Below are positions 32,619 through 42,281 of a stretch of 61,592 nt of DNA, piece after piece (position 1 is the stretch's first letter; every line of letters begins with the position of its first letter). A program made the position numbers and the translations under genes. The notes beneath the pieces are model-generated. The model ran no database searches. It saw nothing but the letters and a program-made list of their open reading frames with translations, and was not told the origin of the DNA. The stretch is from Azospirillum isscasi (GTDB taxonomy: Bacteria > Pseudomonadota > Alphaproteobacteria > Azospirillales > Azospirillaceae), in contig NZ_JAUJFI010000011.1 in assembly GCF_030849505.1 (NCBI RefSeq), positions 1 through 61,592 on the forward strand, written 5' to 3'.

Positions 32619-34739
32619 ATGGACGCCAAAAGCAAGAATCTCGGCCGGTCGCAGGCGAGCGCGCTTCTCGACCCGGCCATCCTCGGCCCGGCGGTGGGCC
32701 AGTCCTTCCGCAAGCTCGACCCGCGCCTGATGGCGCGCAACCCGGTGATGTTCTGCGTCGAGGTGGTCGCCGTCCTGACCACCGTCCTGCTGCTGCGCGA
32801 CGTGGCGGCGGGACGGGGCGGCGCCGGGTTCGGCATCCAGATCGTCCTGTGGCTGTGGTTCACGCTGCTGTTCGCCAACTTCGCCGAAGCGGTGGCGGAA
32901 GGGCGCGGCAAGGCCCAGGCGGCCAGCCTGCGCAAAACCAAGACCGAAACCAGCGCCCGGCTGCTCGGCCCCGACGGCGCGATCGCGCAGCTCGTCCCCG
33001 CCACCCGCCTGAAGCCGGGCGACCTCGTGCTGGTGCAGGCCGGCGACCTCATCCCCTCCGACGGCGAGGTGGTGGAGGGCGTGGCCAGCGTCAACGAGGC
33101 GGCGATCACCGGCGAATCCGCTCCGGTCATCCGGGAATCCGGCGGCGACCGCTCCGCGGTGACCGGCGGCACTCAGGTGATCTCCGACTGGATCAAGGTG
33201 CGCATCACCGCGGCCCAGGGAAACACCTTCCTCGACCGCATGATCGGGCTGGTGGAGGGCGCGCAACGGCAGAAGACGCCCAACGAGATCGCGCTGAACA
33301 TCCTGCTGGCCGGCATGACGATCATTTTCGTCATCGCCGTGGCGACCATCCCCAGCTTCGCCGCCTACGCCGGCGGTTCGGTGAGCGTGCTGGTGCTGGT
33401 GGCGCTGTTCGTCACGCTGATCCCCACCACCATCGGGGCGCTGCTGTCGGCCATCGGCATCGCCGGCATGGACCGCCTGGTGCGCTTCAACGTGCTGGCC
33501 ATGTCGGGCCGGGCGGTGGAGGCGGCGGGAGACGTGGACACGCTGCTGCTCGACAAGACCGGCACCATCACGCTCGGCAACCGTCAGGCGGCGGAGTTCC
33601 TGCCCGTCGCCGGCGTGTCCGACCGCGATCTGGCCGACGCCGCCCAGCTCGCCTCGCTGGCCGACGAGACGCCGGAGGGCCGCTCCATCGTGGTGCTCGC
33701 CAAGGAGAAGTACGGCATCCGCGCCCGCGACATGGCCGGGCTGCACGCCCAGTTCGTGCCCTTCACCGCCCAGACCCGGCTGAGCGGCATCGACAGCGAC
33801 GGCGTGTCGATCCGCAAGGGGGCGGTGGACGCGGTGCTGGCCCATGCGCGGACCTTCGGGCACGACACGGCCCCCCAGGGCAACACGGTCACCGCGCTGC
33901 GCCCCGACCCGGCGGCGGACGCCGCGGCGCGGGAGGTGCAGGCCATCGCGGAGCGCGTCGCCAAGTCCGGCGGCACGCCGCTGGCCGTCGTCCGCGACGG
34001 GCGGCTGCTGGGGGTCATCCATCTGAAGGACGTCGTCAAGGGCGGCATCCGGGAACGCTTCGCGGCGCTGCGCCAGATGGGCATCAAGACGGTGATGATC
34101 ACCGGCGACAACCCGATGACCGCCGCCGCCATCGCCGCGGAGGCCGGTGTGGACGACTTCCTGGCCCAGGCCACGCCGGAGGCCAAGCTCCAGCTCATCC
34201 GCGACGAGCAGGCCCGGGGCAAGCTGGTCGCCATGTGCGGCGACGGCACCAACGACGCCCCGGCGCTGGCCCAGGCCGATGTCGGCGTGGCGATGAACAG
34301 CGGCACCGTCGCCGCCCGCGAGGCCGGCAACATGGTGGACCTGGACAGCGACCCGACCAAGCTGATCGAGATCGTCGAGATCGGCAAGCAACTGCTGATG
34401 ACCCGCGGCGCGCTGACCACCTTCTCCATCGCCAACGACGTGGCGAAGTATTTCGCCATCATCCCCGCCATGTTCCTGGCCTTCTACCCGCAATTGGGCG
34501 CGCTGAACGTGATGAACCTGGCGAGCCCGGAAAGCGCCATCCTGTCGGCGATCATCTTCAACGCCCTGGTCATCGTGGCGCTGATCCCGCTGGCGCTGAG
34601 GGGGGTGCGCTACCGCGCGGTCGGGGCCGCCGCGCTGCTGCGCCGCAACCTGATGATCTACGGGCTGGGCGGCCTGATCGTCCCCTTCGCGGGCATCAAG
34701 GCGATCGACATGGCCGTCACCGCCATCGGTCTCGTTTGA
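32619..34739 (+). CDS. kdpB: K+-transporting P-type ATPase subunit KdpB
   Basis: 706 residues from ATG 32619 ([20 protein letters not shown]). P-type ATPase motifs: actuator loop [10 protein letters not shown] (~165; the Ser is the known inhibitory phosphorylation site in E. coli), phosphorylation site [13 protein letters not shown] (Asp ~312), nucleotide domain region KGAVDAVL (~400), [22 protein letters not shown] and the hinge [20 protein letters not shown] (~545). It forms the catalytic subunit of KdpFABC. The final bases are the seed of a 16-bp tandem repeat that extends into the kdpB-kdpC gap. Confidence 0.97.
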   Translation: MDAKSKNLGRSQASALLDPAILGPAVGQSFRKLDPRLMARNPVMFCVEVVAVLTTVLLLRDVAAGRGGAGFGIQIVLWLWFTLLFANFAEAVAEGRGKAQAASLRKTKTETSARLLGPDGAIAQLVPATRLKPGDLVLVQAGDLIPSDGEVVEGVASVNEAAITGESAPVIRESGGDRSAVTGGTQVISDWIKVRITAAQGNTFLDRMIGLVEGAQRQKTPNEIALNILLAGMTIIFVIAVATIPSFAAYAGGSVSVLVLVALFVTLIPTTIGALLSAIGIAGMDRLVRFNVLAMSGRAVEAAGDVDTLLLDKTGTITLGNRQAAEFLPVAGVSDRDLADAAQLASLADETPEGRSIVVLAKEKYGIRARDMAGLHAQFVPFTAQTRLSGIDSDGVSIRKGAVDAVLAHARTFGHDTAPQGNTVTALRPDPAADAAAREVQAIAERVAKSGGTPLAVVRDGRLLGVIHLKDVVKGGIRERFAALRQMGIKTVMITGDNPMTAAAIAAEAGVDDFLAQATPEAKLQLIRDEQARGKLVAMCGDGTNDAPALAQADVGVAMNSGTVAAREAGNMVDLDSDPTKLIEIVEIGKQLLMTRGALTTFSIANDVAKYFAIIPAMFLAFYPQLGALNVMNLASPESAILSAIIFNALVIVALIPLALRGVRYRAVGAAALLRRNLMIYGLGGLIVPFAGIKAIDMAVTAIGLV

Positions 34740-34788
34740 AGGCGGTCTCGTTTGAAGGCGGCCTCGTTTGAAGGCGGCCTCGTTTGAA
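34726..34788 (+). repeat. 16-bp tandem repeat across the kdpB stop
   Basis: The last codons and stop of kdpB (GGTCTCGTTTGAA) are followed by three more units: GGCGGTCTCGTTTGAA (34741-34756) and GGCGGCCTCGTTTGAA twice (34757-34788). The array fills most of the kdpB-kdpC spacer and ends 21 bases before the kdpC ATG. Unit length is not a multiple of three, so copy number changes spacing but not kdpB coding. Confidence 0.92.
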
Positions 34789-34809
34789 AACGTGAGGGAA
34801 ACCGACATC

Positions 34810-35415
34810 ATGCTGAAGGAACTGCGTCCCGCGCTGGTCATGACCGCCGCCCTGACGGTCCTCACCGGCCTCGCCTACCCCCTGGCCGTCACCGGCATCG
34901 CCCAGGCCGTCTTCCCCCATCAGGCCAACGGCAGCCTGATCGGGCGCGGCGGCACCGTGATCGGATCGGAGCTGATCGGCCAGCCCTTCACCGGCGAGCG
35001 CTACTTCCAGCCGCGCCCGTCGGCGACCGGCGGCCCCGACCCCGCCGACCCGTCCAAAACGGTGCCACAGCCCTACAACGCCGCGGGTTCCGGCGGCTCC
35101 AACCTCGGACCGACGTCCAAGGCCCTGGCCGACCGGGTCCAGGCGGAGGCCGAACGGCTGAAGGCGGAAAATCCCGGCGTGCCGGTTCCGGTGGAGCTGG
35201 TGACGGCCTCGGGCAGCGGCCTCGATCCCGACCTGTCGCCGGCTGCCGCCGACTTCCAGGTGCCGCGCGTCGCCAGGGCGCGCGGGATGACGGAGGACGC
35301 GGTCCGCCGGCTGATCGCCGCCAACACCGCGCCGCGCGCCCTGGGCTTCCTCGGCGAACCGGCGGTCAACGTCCTGAAGCTCAACCTCGCCCTGGACGAG
35401 GCCACCGGCAACTAG
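34810..35415 (+). CDS. kdpC: K+-transporting ATPase subunit KdpC
   Basis: 201 residues from ATG 34810 ([20 protein letters not shown]). One N-terminal membrane helix (~8-28) is followed by the periplasmic domain with the family motifs [50 protein letters not shown] and [11 protein letters not shown]. The ORF can be extended 14 codons upstream into the tandem repeat, but the family start and a GAGGGAAACC ribosome site favour 34810. Nothing resembling kdpD or kdpE follows; the next gene is a TPR-methyltransferase fusion. Confidence 0.95.
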   Translation: MLKELRPALVMTAALTVLTGLAYPLAVTGIAQAVFPHQANGSLIGRGGTVIGSELIGQPFTGERYFQPRPSATGGPDPADPSKTVPQPYNAAGSGGSNLGPTSKALADRVQAEAERLKAENPGVPVPVELVTASGSGLDPDLSPAAADFQVPRVARARGMTEDAVRRLIAANTAPRALGFLGEPAVNVLKLNLALDEATGN

Positions 35416-35539
35416 GAGGCGGCGGGGCGGCGCCGGAACGAACCACCCCATGCGGAACGCCGCCCATTGTGCTATGACCGCGCCCGGCCGGATCCGTTCC
35501 GCGGCACCACGCCGCTGCCGGCCATGCGAAAGGCCCGTG

Positions 35540-37963
35540 ATGGCGACAATCGAAGAAGCGCTGGACATCGCGATTGATCACCATGTCTCGGGCCGCCTGG
35601 CCGAAGCCGAGACCCTTTACGGCCGCATTCTGGAGGCCGATCCGCGGAACGCTCCGGCCCTGCATCTGGCCGGCGTGCTGGCCTGCCAGACGAACCGCCT
35701 GGACACCGCGCTGGACCGGCTGGACCTCGCGGTCCGGGTGGCTCCCGGCACCGCCGCCTACCGCGTCGACCACGCCAAGGCGCTGATCGCCGCGGAGCGG
35801 TGGGCGGCGGCGGCGGCGGCGGTGCGGCCCGCCCTGCTGGCGCTGGTCCCCGACGCCGCTGAACCCTGGTACTTCCTGGCCCTGGCCGAGCATCACGCCG
35901 GCGGCACGGATGCCGCCATCGCGGCGCTGGAACATGCCTGCGCCCTGGCTCCCGAACGGGGCGACATGAGCGGGCGGCTCGCCCTGCTCTACCACCGGCG
36001 CGGGCAGGGGCACCTGCGGCAGTCCCGCCCCGCCCCGGCCCTGGCGGACTTCCGGCGCGCCTCCGCGCTGCTTCCGGAGGATGCCGAGCTGCGCTTCCTG
36101 CTCGCCACCGCGCTGCTGGATTCCAACCGCTTCGACGAGGCCGCCGCCATGTACCGCCGGGCGCTGAGCCTCGCCCCGGCGGAGGGTTTCATCTTGCACA
36201 ATCTGGGCATCGCCCTGACCCGGGGCGGCCATACGGACGAGGCGCCGGCCATCCTCCGCCGTGCCGCCCGCCTGGACCCCGGCCACATCGCCGTACGCGA
36301 TGCCCTGGTTCATCTGCTGGAGCCGCGGGACCCGGTGGAAGCGGCCTTGTGGTCCAACGAATCCCTGGCCCTGAAGCAGGCGCGGAGCACCGCCGAGACC
36401 CCGCCTCCGCCCGGCACGCCCCTGCGCATCCCCGATGGCCGTACCCGCAACGTCGTCGCCTTCAGCCTGTGGGGGGCGCGTGAAGTCTACGGCCAGGGCG
36501 CGCTCGCCAACGCCAAGGCGGTGCCGGAGGTCCTTCCCGGCTGGACCTGCCGGTTCTATCACGACGATTCCGTCCCCAGGCCGCTGCTGGCGGAACTGGC
36601 CCGGCTCGGCGCCGAGACAGTCGAAATGCCCGCCGGCAGCGGGACGTCGCACGGGCCGTTCTGGCGTTTCCTCGTCTCGGACGACCCCTCCGTCGCCCGT
36701 TTCCTGTGCCGCGACTGCGACTCCCGCCCGTCCGCGCGGGAGAAGGCCGCGGTGGACGCCTGGATCGCGTCCGGCCTGCCCTTCCACGTCATGCGCGACC
36801 ATGTCCTGCACACCGACCTGATCCTGGCCGGGATGTGGGGCGGGATGGCCGGCCTGCTGCCGCCGCTGGCCTCGGCCATCGACGCCGCCGCCGACCGGGA
36901 GGCCGACCGCCGGCAGGACCGGAGCTTCCTGGCGGAATGGGTGTGGCCGCGCATCCGGGGCCGCGCGCTGATCCATGACAGCGTCCATCCGGGCGCGGGC
37001 CAGCCCTTCCCGCCGGCCCCGGACGACCCCCTGTCGCCGCATGTCGGGGCCAAGGTGCCGCAACCGCGGACGGCGGGCGGCGGCGCGGCGGCCGGGCTGC
37101 CGGACTACCCGCCGGAGGTCGTCTTCCTGCCCGCCGGACCCGGACGCCCGGCGCTGGCCGAACGGCCCGGCCGGCACGGGCTGATGCGCTTCTTCCCCAA
37201 GGACGCCTATATCGGGCGCTCCCTCGCGCTCTACGGCGAATATTCGGACGCGGAGCATCGCCTCGCCGCGATGCTGGTGGGGGCCGGCGACGTGGTGGTC
37301 GAGGCCGGGTCCAACATCGGAGCCCACACCGTTCCGCTGGCCCGCACGGTCGGCCCCTCCGGGCTGGTCCACGCCTTCGAACCGCAGCGCGCGGTGCATG
37401 AGCTGCTGGCCCACAACCTCGCCGCCAACGGGCTCGGCAACGTCGTCCTCCACCGGGCAGCGGTGGGCAACGCACCCGGTCAGGTCACCGTCCCGGTCCC
37501 CGATTATGGCCGGGCCGGCAACTTCGGCGCCGTCAGCATGGGCGCCCTCATCGGTGATGGTGCCGTCACCGGTGAAACGGTCGCGGTCGAGACGGTCGAC
37601 GGCCTCGGCCTGGACCGGCTGGGCCTGCTGAAGGCCGACGTCGAGGGCATGGAGGCGCTGGTGGTCGAGGGCGCCGCCCGCAGCATCGCCCGCTTCCGCC
37701 CGGCCCTGTATCTGGAGAACGACCGGGAGGAGCATTCCGCCGAACTGATCGCCATGCTCCAGGGCCTCGGCTACCGGCTGTGGTGGCACGTCGTGCCGAT
37801 CTACGACCCGGCCAACTTCGCCGGCAACGCCTACGACGCCTTCCCCGGCGTGATTTCACTGAATCTGCTGGGCCTGCCGGAGGGACGCCCCAACCCCTTG
37901 CCGAATCTGCCGCCGGTCACCGGGCCCGGCCAATCCTGGCGCGAGATTCCCTGGGTCTTCTGA
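35540..37963 (+). CDS. TPR + glycosyltransferase-like + FkbM methyltransferase fusion
   Basis: 807 residues from ATG 35540 (MATIEEALDIAIDHHVSGRL). TPR-like repeats fill ~1-280. A middle segment (~300-500) has NVVAFSLWG, GQGALANAKAVPEVLPGWTCRFYHDD and DPSVARFLCRDCDSRPSAREK, which resembles the nucleotide-sugar-binding half of capsule/GT32-like transferases including a DCD metal-type motif. The FkbM-type SAM methyltransferase starts near 585 with VVVEAGSNIGAHTVPLA and continues with KADVEGMEALVVEGA (~695). Likely role is decoration (O-methylation and sugar transfer) of a surface polysaccharide or glycoprotein in the cytoplasm. The three-part architecture is unusual, and the middle assignment is the least certain. 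Confidence 0.8.
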   Translation: MATIEEALDIAIDHHVSGRLAEAETLYGRILEADPRNAPALHLAGVLACQTNRLDTALDRLDLAVRVAPGTAAYRVDHAKALIAAERWAAAAAAVRPALLALVPDAAEPWYFLALAEHHAGGTDAAIAALEHACALAPERGDMSGRLALLYHRRGQGHLRQSRPAPALADFRRASALLPEDAELRFLLATALLDSNRFDEAAAMYRRALSLAPAEGFILHNLGIALTRGGHTDEAPAILRRAARLDPGHIAVRDALVHLLEPRDPVEAALWSNESLALKQARSTAETPPPPGTPLRIPDGRTRNVVAFSLWGAREVYGQGALANAKAVPEVLPGWTCRFYHDDSVPRPLLAELARLGAETVEMPAGSGTSHGPFWRFLVSDDPSVARFLCRDCDSRPSAREKAAVDAWIASGLPFHVMRDHVLHTDLILAGMWGGMAGLLPPLASAIDAAADREADRRQDRSFLAEWVWPRIRGRALIHDSVHPGAGQPFPPAPDDPLSPHVGAKVPQPRTAGGGAAAGLPDYPPEVVFLPAGPGRPALAERPGRHGLMRFFPKDAYIGRSLALYGEYSDAEHRLAAMLVGAGDVVVEAGSNIGAHTVPLARTVGPSGLVHAFEPQRAVHELLAHNLAANGLGNVVLHRAAVGNAPGQVTVPVPDYGRAGNFGAVSMGALIGDGAVTGETVAVETVDGLGLDRLGLLKADVEGMEALVVEGAARSIARFRPALYLENDREEHSAELIAMLQGLGYRLWWHVVPIYDPANFAGNAYDAFPGVISLNLLGLPEGRPNPLPNLPPVTGPGQSWREIPWVF

Positions 37964-38237
37964 CCTTTGGCTGTTCCTTCGGCCAGGCTTCCTGCCCACG
38001 CACCGGGCACCATGGCCAAGGCCAGGGCAGCGATGAAATTTCAGGCAATTCAGGCGGGCAATCTGCCCGGCTTCGCGCCACCCCCGAACGGCGCCCTTCG
38101 AACGAACACCAGGGTATGCGGGGTTCCGGGGCCGGACCGTCCTTGAAACCGCCGTTCTGGCACGCGGGTTGCTCTTCCCCTGTCCTGCGCCGCACCACCG
38201 GGGTTTCCCGCCGGTGCGCCTTCACAGGATACGCCCC

Positions 38238-39401
38238 ATGGCCGCACTCCAATCCGCCCTTCCGCACCGCCACGCGGCACCGCAGCCCGTCACGGAGGCT
38301 TCCGCAGCGCCCGCGGGCGTCGCGGTGACGCTGGACGGCATCACCCACCGCTTCGGCGCCTCCACCGCCGTGGACAACGTGACGCTGGAGATCAAGGCGG
38401 GCGAGCTGGTGGCCCTGCTGGGGCCGTCCGGTTGCGGCAAAACCACCCTGCTGCGCATCCTGGCCGGCTTTCAGACGCAGACTCTGGGCCGCGTCGTCAT
38501 CGGCGACCGGGTGGTGGACAGCCTGCCGCCCGCCGGGCGCGGCGTCGGCATCGTGTTCCAGAACTACGCCCTGTTCCCGCACATGACCGTGGCGCAGAAC
38601 GTCGCCTACGGGCTGGAGGCGCGGGGCGCCGCCAAGGACGCGGTGCGTGCGCGGGTGGAGGCGATGCTGGCCCTGGTGAAGCTGGACGCCATGCGCGACC
38701 GCTTCCCCAAGCAACTGTCCGGCGGGCAGCAGCAGCGCGTGGCGCTGGCCCGCGCGCTGGCGATCCGGCCAAGCATCCTGCTGCTGGACGAGCCCTTCGC
38801 CGCGCTCGACAAGAATCTGCGGCTGGACATGCAGATCGAAATCAAGCAGCTCCAGCGCCGCTTCGGCATCACCACCATCATGGTCACCCACGACCAGGAG
38901 GAGGCGCTGAGCATGGCCGACCGCATCGCCGTGCTGAGCCGCGGCAGGCTGGAGCAGTTCGGCACGCCGGAGGATGTCTACGACCGCCCCGCCACCCTGT
39001 TCGTCAACGGCTTCGTCGGCAGCGCCAACCAGTTGAAGGGCCGCGTCCTGCGGGTCTCCGGCGGCGTGGCCGAGGTGGCGCTGGAGGCCGGCACCCTGCT
39101 CTCCGCCGTCACCCCCGACGCCGGTCTGGCCGTGGGCGACCCCGCCATCCTCTGCGTGCGCCCGGAGAACCTGCGGCTCGCCACCGAGGCGGCGCCCCAG
39201 CAGATCGCCGGCACCGTGGAACTCGCCCTGCCGCTCGGCCCCGTGGTCGTCTACGAGGTGCGCACCCCCGACGGCGGGCAGGTGAAGGTGACCGAGCCGC
39301 GCGTGGCCGGCGCCGCGCTGCGCGCGCCCGGCACGCCGGTGCGGCTGCACCCCGTTTCCCCCCAGACCTGCCGCGCCTTCCCCGTTTCCGCGGGCGCCTG
39401 A
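38238..39401 (+). CDS. ABC transporter ATP-binding protein, PotA/FbpC type
   Basis: 387 residues from ATG 38238. Walker A is LLGPSGCGKTTLLRIL (~57), Q-loop FQNYALFPHMTVAQN, signature LSGGQQQRVALARAL (~160), Walker B ILLLDEPFAALDKNLR, H-loop VTHDQEEALSMADRIAV. A C-terminal TOBE domain (~275-375) with CVRPENLRLA identifies the spermidine/putrescine (PotA) and related group. It starts an operon with a binding protein and two permeases. A 274-base gap separates it from the preceding fusion gene. The 5' ~30 residues before the domain (PHRHAAPQPVTEASAAPAG) are a disordered extension. Confidence 0.92.
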   Translation: MAALQSALPHRHAAPQPVTEASAAPAGVAVTLDGITHRFGASTAVDNVTLEIKAGELVALLGPSGCGKTTLLRILAGFQTQTLGRVVIGDRVVDSLPPAGRGVGIVFQNYALFPHMTVAQNVAYGLEARGAAKDAVRARVEAMLALVKLDAMRDRFPKQLSGGQQQRVALARALAIRPSILLLDEPFAALDKNLRLDMQIEIKQLQRRFGITTIMVTHDQEEALSMADRIAVLSRGRLEQFGTPEDVYDRPATLFVNGFVGSANQLKGRVLRVSGGVAEVALEAGTLLSAVTPDAGLAVGDPAILCVRPENLRLATEAAPQQIAGTVELALPLGPVVVYEVRTPDGGQVKVTEPRVAGAALRAPGTPVRLHPVSPQTCRAFPVSAGA

Positions 39402-39436
39402 ATCCTCATCCTCTCTCCTCCCTGGAGTTTCCGCCG

Positions 39437-40483
39437 ATGACCCTTGACCGCCGCCAGATCCTCGCCGCCGGCCTCACGCTCGGCGCCATGTCCCTGTTCC
39501 CCGGCATGAGCTGGGCGCAGGCGCGCAAGCTGGTGTTCGCCACCTTCACCGGAAGCTGGGAGGAAGCCCACCGCGAGGTGATCGTCCCGCATTTCCGCAA
39601 GGCCACGGGCAACGCCGACATCGCGCTGGACCCGATGCTGTCGGTGGACATGATCGCCAAGGTGTCCGCCGCCAAGGCCAACCCGCCGATCGACGTCATG
39701 CTGATGGACCCCGGCCCGCGCCTGACCGTGATCGGCCAGGATCTGGCCGCTCCCTTCCCCGTGGACGGCAGCAAGAACTACAAGGACCTGCTGCCGGTGG
39801 CCCAGCTTCCCGAAGGCCCAGGCATCTTCTTCCAGGCGGTCGGCATCACCTACAACCCGGAGCGGGTCAAGACCCCGCCGACGAGCTGGGACGACCTGTG
39901 GAAGCCGGAATACAAGGGCCGGGTCGGCATCACCAACATGAACTCCACGCTCGGCACCGCTTTCATGGTGGAGCTGGCGAAGACCCGCGGCGGCAGCGAG
40001 AACGACATCGAGCCGGCCTTCGCCGCCCTGAAGGAGCTTCAGCCGAACCTGGGCGGCGTGGCGCCAAACCCCGGCGCGCTCGCCACCCTGTTCCAGCAGG
40101 GGCAGATCGACATTTCGCCGGGCAACTTCAACGCCATCCAGATCCTGCGCGCCCGCGGCGTGCCGGTGGAGTTCGCCAAGCCGAAGACCGGCACCATCGC
40201 CTTCCTGACCACGGCCCACATCACCAAAAACTCCCCCAACGCCGCCCTGGCCGCCGCGCTGATCGAGTCCGCCATGGCGCCGGAGGTGCAGACCAAACTG
40301 ATGCAGGCGCCCTTCTACGTCATCCCGACCAACTCGAAGGTGCAGATGGACGGCGACATTGCCCGCATGATCGCCAAGGACCAGGAGGAGCTGAAGGCGT
40401 CCTTCGTGTTCCACGACTGGTCGGTCATCAACAAGAACCGCGCCGCCTGGATCGAGCGGTTCAACAAGGAGATCAAGGTGTAA
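39437..40483 (+). CDS. Spermidine/putrescine-type ABC substrate-binding protein (PotD-like)
   Basis: 348 residues from ATG 39437. A signal peptide with a Tat-like start (MTLDRRQILAAGLTLGAMSL, cleavage after SWA or AQA) leads into the type II binding-protein fold of the PotD/Fe3+ group: KLVFATFTGSWEEAHREVIV, VDMIAKVSAAKANPPIDVML and TSWDDLWKPEYKGRVGI, the last being highly characteristic. Substrate is not deducible. Downstream uraH and amidase genes hint at a purine-derived or ureide nitrogen compound. It lies 35 bases after the ATPase gene and is followed by an intrinsic-terminator-like hairpin that could lower permease expression relative to the binding protein. Confidence 0.9.
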   Translation: MTLDRRQILAAGLTLGAMSLFPGMSWAQARKLVFATFTGSWEEAHREVIVPHFRKATGNADIALDPMLSVDMIAKVSAAKANPPIDVMLMDPGPRLTVIGQDLAAPFPVDGSKNYKDLLPVAQLPEGPGIFFQAVGITYNPERVKTPPTSWDDLWKPEYKGRVGITNMNSTLGTAFMVELAKTRGGSENDIEPAFAALKELQPNLGGVAPNPGALATLFQQGQIDISPGNFNAIQILRARGVPVEFAKPKTGTIAFLTTAHITKNSPNAALAAALIESAMAPEVQTKLMQAPFYVIPTNSKVQMDGDIARMIAKDQEELKASFVFHDWSVINKNRAAWIERFNKEIKV

Positions 40484-40508
40484 GGGCGGGAAACGGGCCC
40501 CCACCCAA

Positions 40509-40540
40509 CCCTCCCCCGCTGACGCAGGGGAGGGCTTTTC
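40509..40540 (+). terminator. Hairpin with T-rich tail between binding-protein and permease genes
   Basis: CCCTCCCC (40509-40516) pairs with GGGGAGGG (40527-40534), followed by CTTTTCTCC. Same palindrome type as at 26392-26468. In mid-operon it probably acts as a partial terminator or mRNA-stabilising stem, a frequent way to make more binding protein than permease. Confidence 0.6.
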
Positions 40541-40565
40541 TCCTCCCGCGCAGGACACCCCGCCC

Positions 40566-41459
40566 ATGACCGCCGCCGCCATCACCGCCGGACTTGCCGG
40601 ACCCGCGACCGCCGCCCGGACCCGCATCGGGCGGGAATGGACGCTGGCGCTGCCGCTGGCCGCCTTCTTCGCGGTGTTCTTCGTGACGCCGCTTCTGCTG
40701 CTGGTCGCCGTCAGTCTGTTCGCCGACGCGGAGATGACGCGGTTCGGACTGGACCAGTACGTCCGCTTCTTCGGCGACGCCTTCAACCTCGCGGTGCTCG
40801 GCAGCACGCTCTATCTCGGCGTCAAGGTCACGGCGCTGACCCTGCTGTTCGGCTACCCGCTGGCCTGGCTCTACACCCGCAGCGGGCCGCGGATGCAGTC
40901 GGCGCTGATCCTGGTGATCATCCTGCCGCTGCTGACCTCGGTCGTGGTGCGCACCTTCGCCTGGATCGTCATCCTGGGGCGGGACGGCATCGTCAACACC
41001 CTGCTGCTGTCGCTGGGGCTGGCGGAGACGCCGCTGCGCCTGCTTTACACCGAAGGCGGGCTGGTGGCGGCGCTGGTTCAGGTGCAGATGCCGCTGATGG
41101 TGCTGCCGCTGATCACCACCCTGTCGCGGCTGGACCCGAACCTGCTCGACGCCTCGGCGGCGCTGGGCGCCGGGCCGTGGCGGGGCTTTTGGAAGGTGAC
41201 TTTGCCGCTGAGCCTGCCGGGAATCGTCGCCGGCTGCCTGCTGACCTACGCCGCGTCGGTCACCGCCTTCATCACCCAGTCGCTGGTGGGCGGCGGGCAG
41301 ATGCTGTTCATGCCGCAATACATCTATCAACAGACCATCACGCTCCACAACTGGCCCTTCGCCGCCGCCATCTCCATCGTCTTCATGGTGTCGGTGCTGG
41401 GTGTGGTGATGCTGTTCAACCTGCTGGGCCGCGCCAGCAAGGGGTACGTCCATGCCTGA
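40566..41459 (+). CDS. ABC transporter permease, PotB type
   Basis: 297 residues. Six membrane helices (first ~28-50: LALPLAAFFAVFFVTPLLLL), with the BPD_transp_1 domain over ~80-285. The coupling EAA-type loop is LDASAALGAGPWRGFWKVTLPLSLPGI written in its usual position (~195-220). The N-terminal ~25 residues are Ala/Thr-rich and cytoplasmic. Its stop overlaps the start of the second permease gene by 8 bases. Confidence 0.9.
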   Translation: MTAAAITAGLAGPATAARTRIGREWTLALPLAAFFAVFFVTPLLLLVAVSLFADAEMTRFGLDQYVRFFGDAFNLAVLGSTLYLGVKVTALTLLFGYPLAWLYTRSGPRMQSALILVIILPLLTSVVVRTFAWIVILGRDGIVNTLLLSLGLAETPLRLLYTEGGLVAALVQVQMPLMVLPLITTLSRLDPNLLDASAALGAGPWRGFWKVTLPLSLPGIVAGCLLTYAASVTAFITQSLVGGGQMLFMPQYIYQQTITLHNWPFAAAISIVFMVSVLGVVMLFNLLGRASKGYVHA

Positions 41460-42267
41460 CATGCAGCGCCCGACTCTGGGAAGCGCCTCCTTCGGACTCG
41501 TCATGGGCACGCTCGCCGGCGCGGCGCTGCTGCTGCTGGCGGCGCCGACTCTGGTGGTGCTCGTCACCTCCTTCACCGACGGCTACTCGTTGAAGTTCCC
41601 GCCGCCCGCCTACAGCCTGCGCTGGTACGCCTCGCTGATCGATGCGTGGCAGCTTCAGGACGCCGCCCTGGTCAGCCTGAAGCTGGGCGCCGTGGTGACC
41701 GCCGTGTCGGTGGTGCTGGGCACCGCCGCCGCACTGGCCATCGGGCGCAGCCGGCGGGCCTGGGCACGTGGGCTGGACGCGCTGTTCATGTCGCCGCTGG
41801 TGCTGCCGGCGCTGGCCTTCGGCCTCGCCTCGCTGGTGTTCTTCAGCACGGCGGGGGTGGAGCTGTCCTTCCTGACGCTGGCCGTCGGCCACATCGTGGT
41901 CAGCGTCCCCTATGTCCTGCGCACCACGCTGGCGAGCCTCGCCCAGCTCGACCCCGCCCTGCTGGAAAGCTCCGAGAGCCTGGGGGCGGGGCGCTTCTAC
42001 ACCTTCCGCCGGGTGACCCTGCCGACCATCCGCAACGGAATCGGCGCCGGGGCCTTCATCGCCTTCATGTCCAGCTTCGACAACATTCCCGTGTCGCTGT
42101 TCATGGCCGATGCCCGCAACGAGGTGCTGCCCATCCGCATGTGGCAGATCCTGGAGAACAGCCTGGATGTCCGTGCCGCCGCGGTGTCCGGCGTGCTGAT
42201 CGCCGTCACCGTCCTGGCGATGGTGGTGATGGAGCGCGTGGCCGGACTGTCGCGGCAGCTCCGCTGA
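41452..42267 (+). CDS. ABC transporter permease, PotC type
   Basis: 271 residues from ATG 41452, inside the end of the previous gene. Six membrane helices; PotC-like features include YSLRWYASLIDAW near residue 50 and the coupling loop LLESSESLGAGRFYTFRRVTLP (~165-185), followed by FDNIPVSLFMADARNEVLPI. It completes the importer with the previous three genes. It converges on uraH, 14 bases away. Confidence 0.9.
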   Translation: MPDMQRPTLGSASFGLVMGTLAGAALLLLAAPTLVVLVTSFTDGYSLKFPPPAYSLRWYASLIDAWQLQDAALVSLKLGAVVTAVSVVLGTAAALAIGRSRRAWARGLDALFMSPLVLPALAFGLASLVFFSTAGVELSFLTLAVGHIVVSVPYVLRTTLASLAQLDPALLESSESLGAGRFYTFRRVTLPTIRNGIGAGAFIAFMSSFDNIPVSLFMADARNEVLPIRMWQILENSLDVRAAAVSGVLIAVTVLAMVVMERVAGLSRQLR

Positions 42268-42281
42268 GACAGGCTTGTCCC

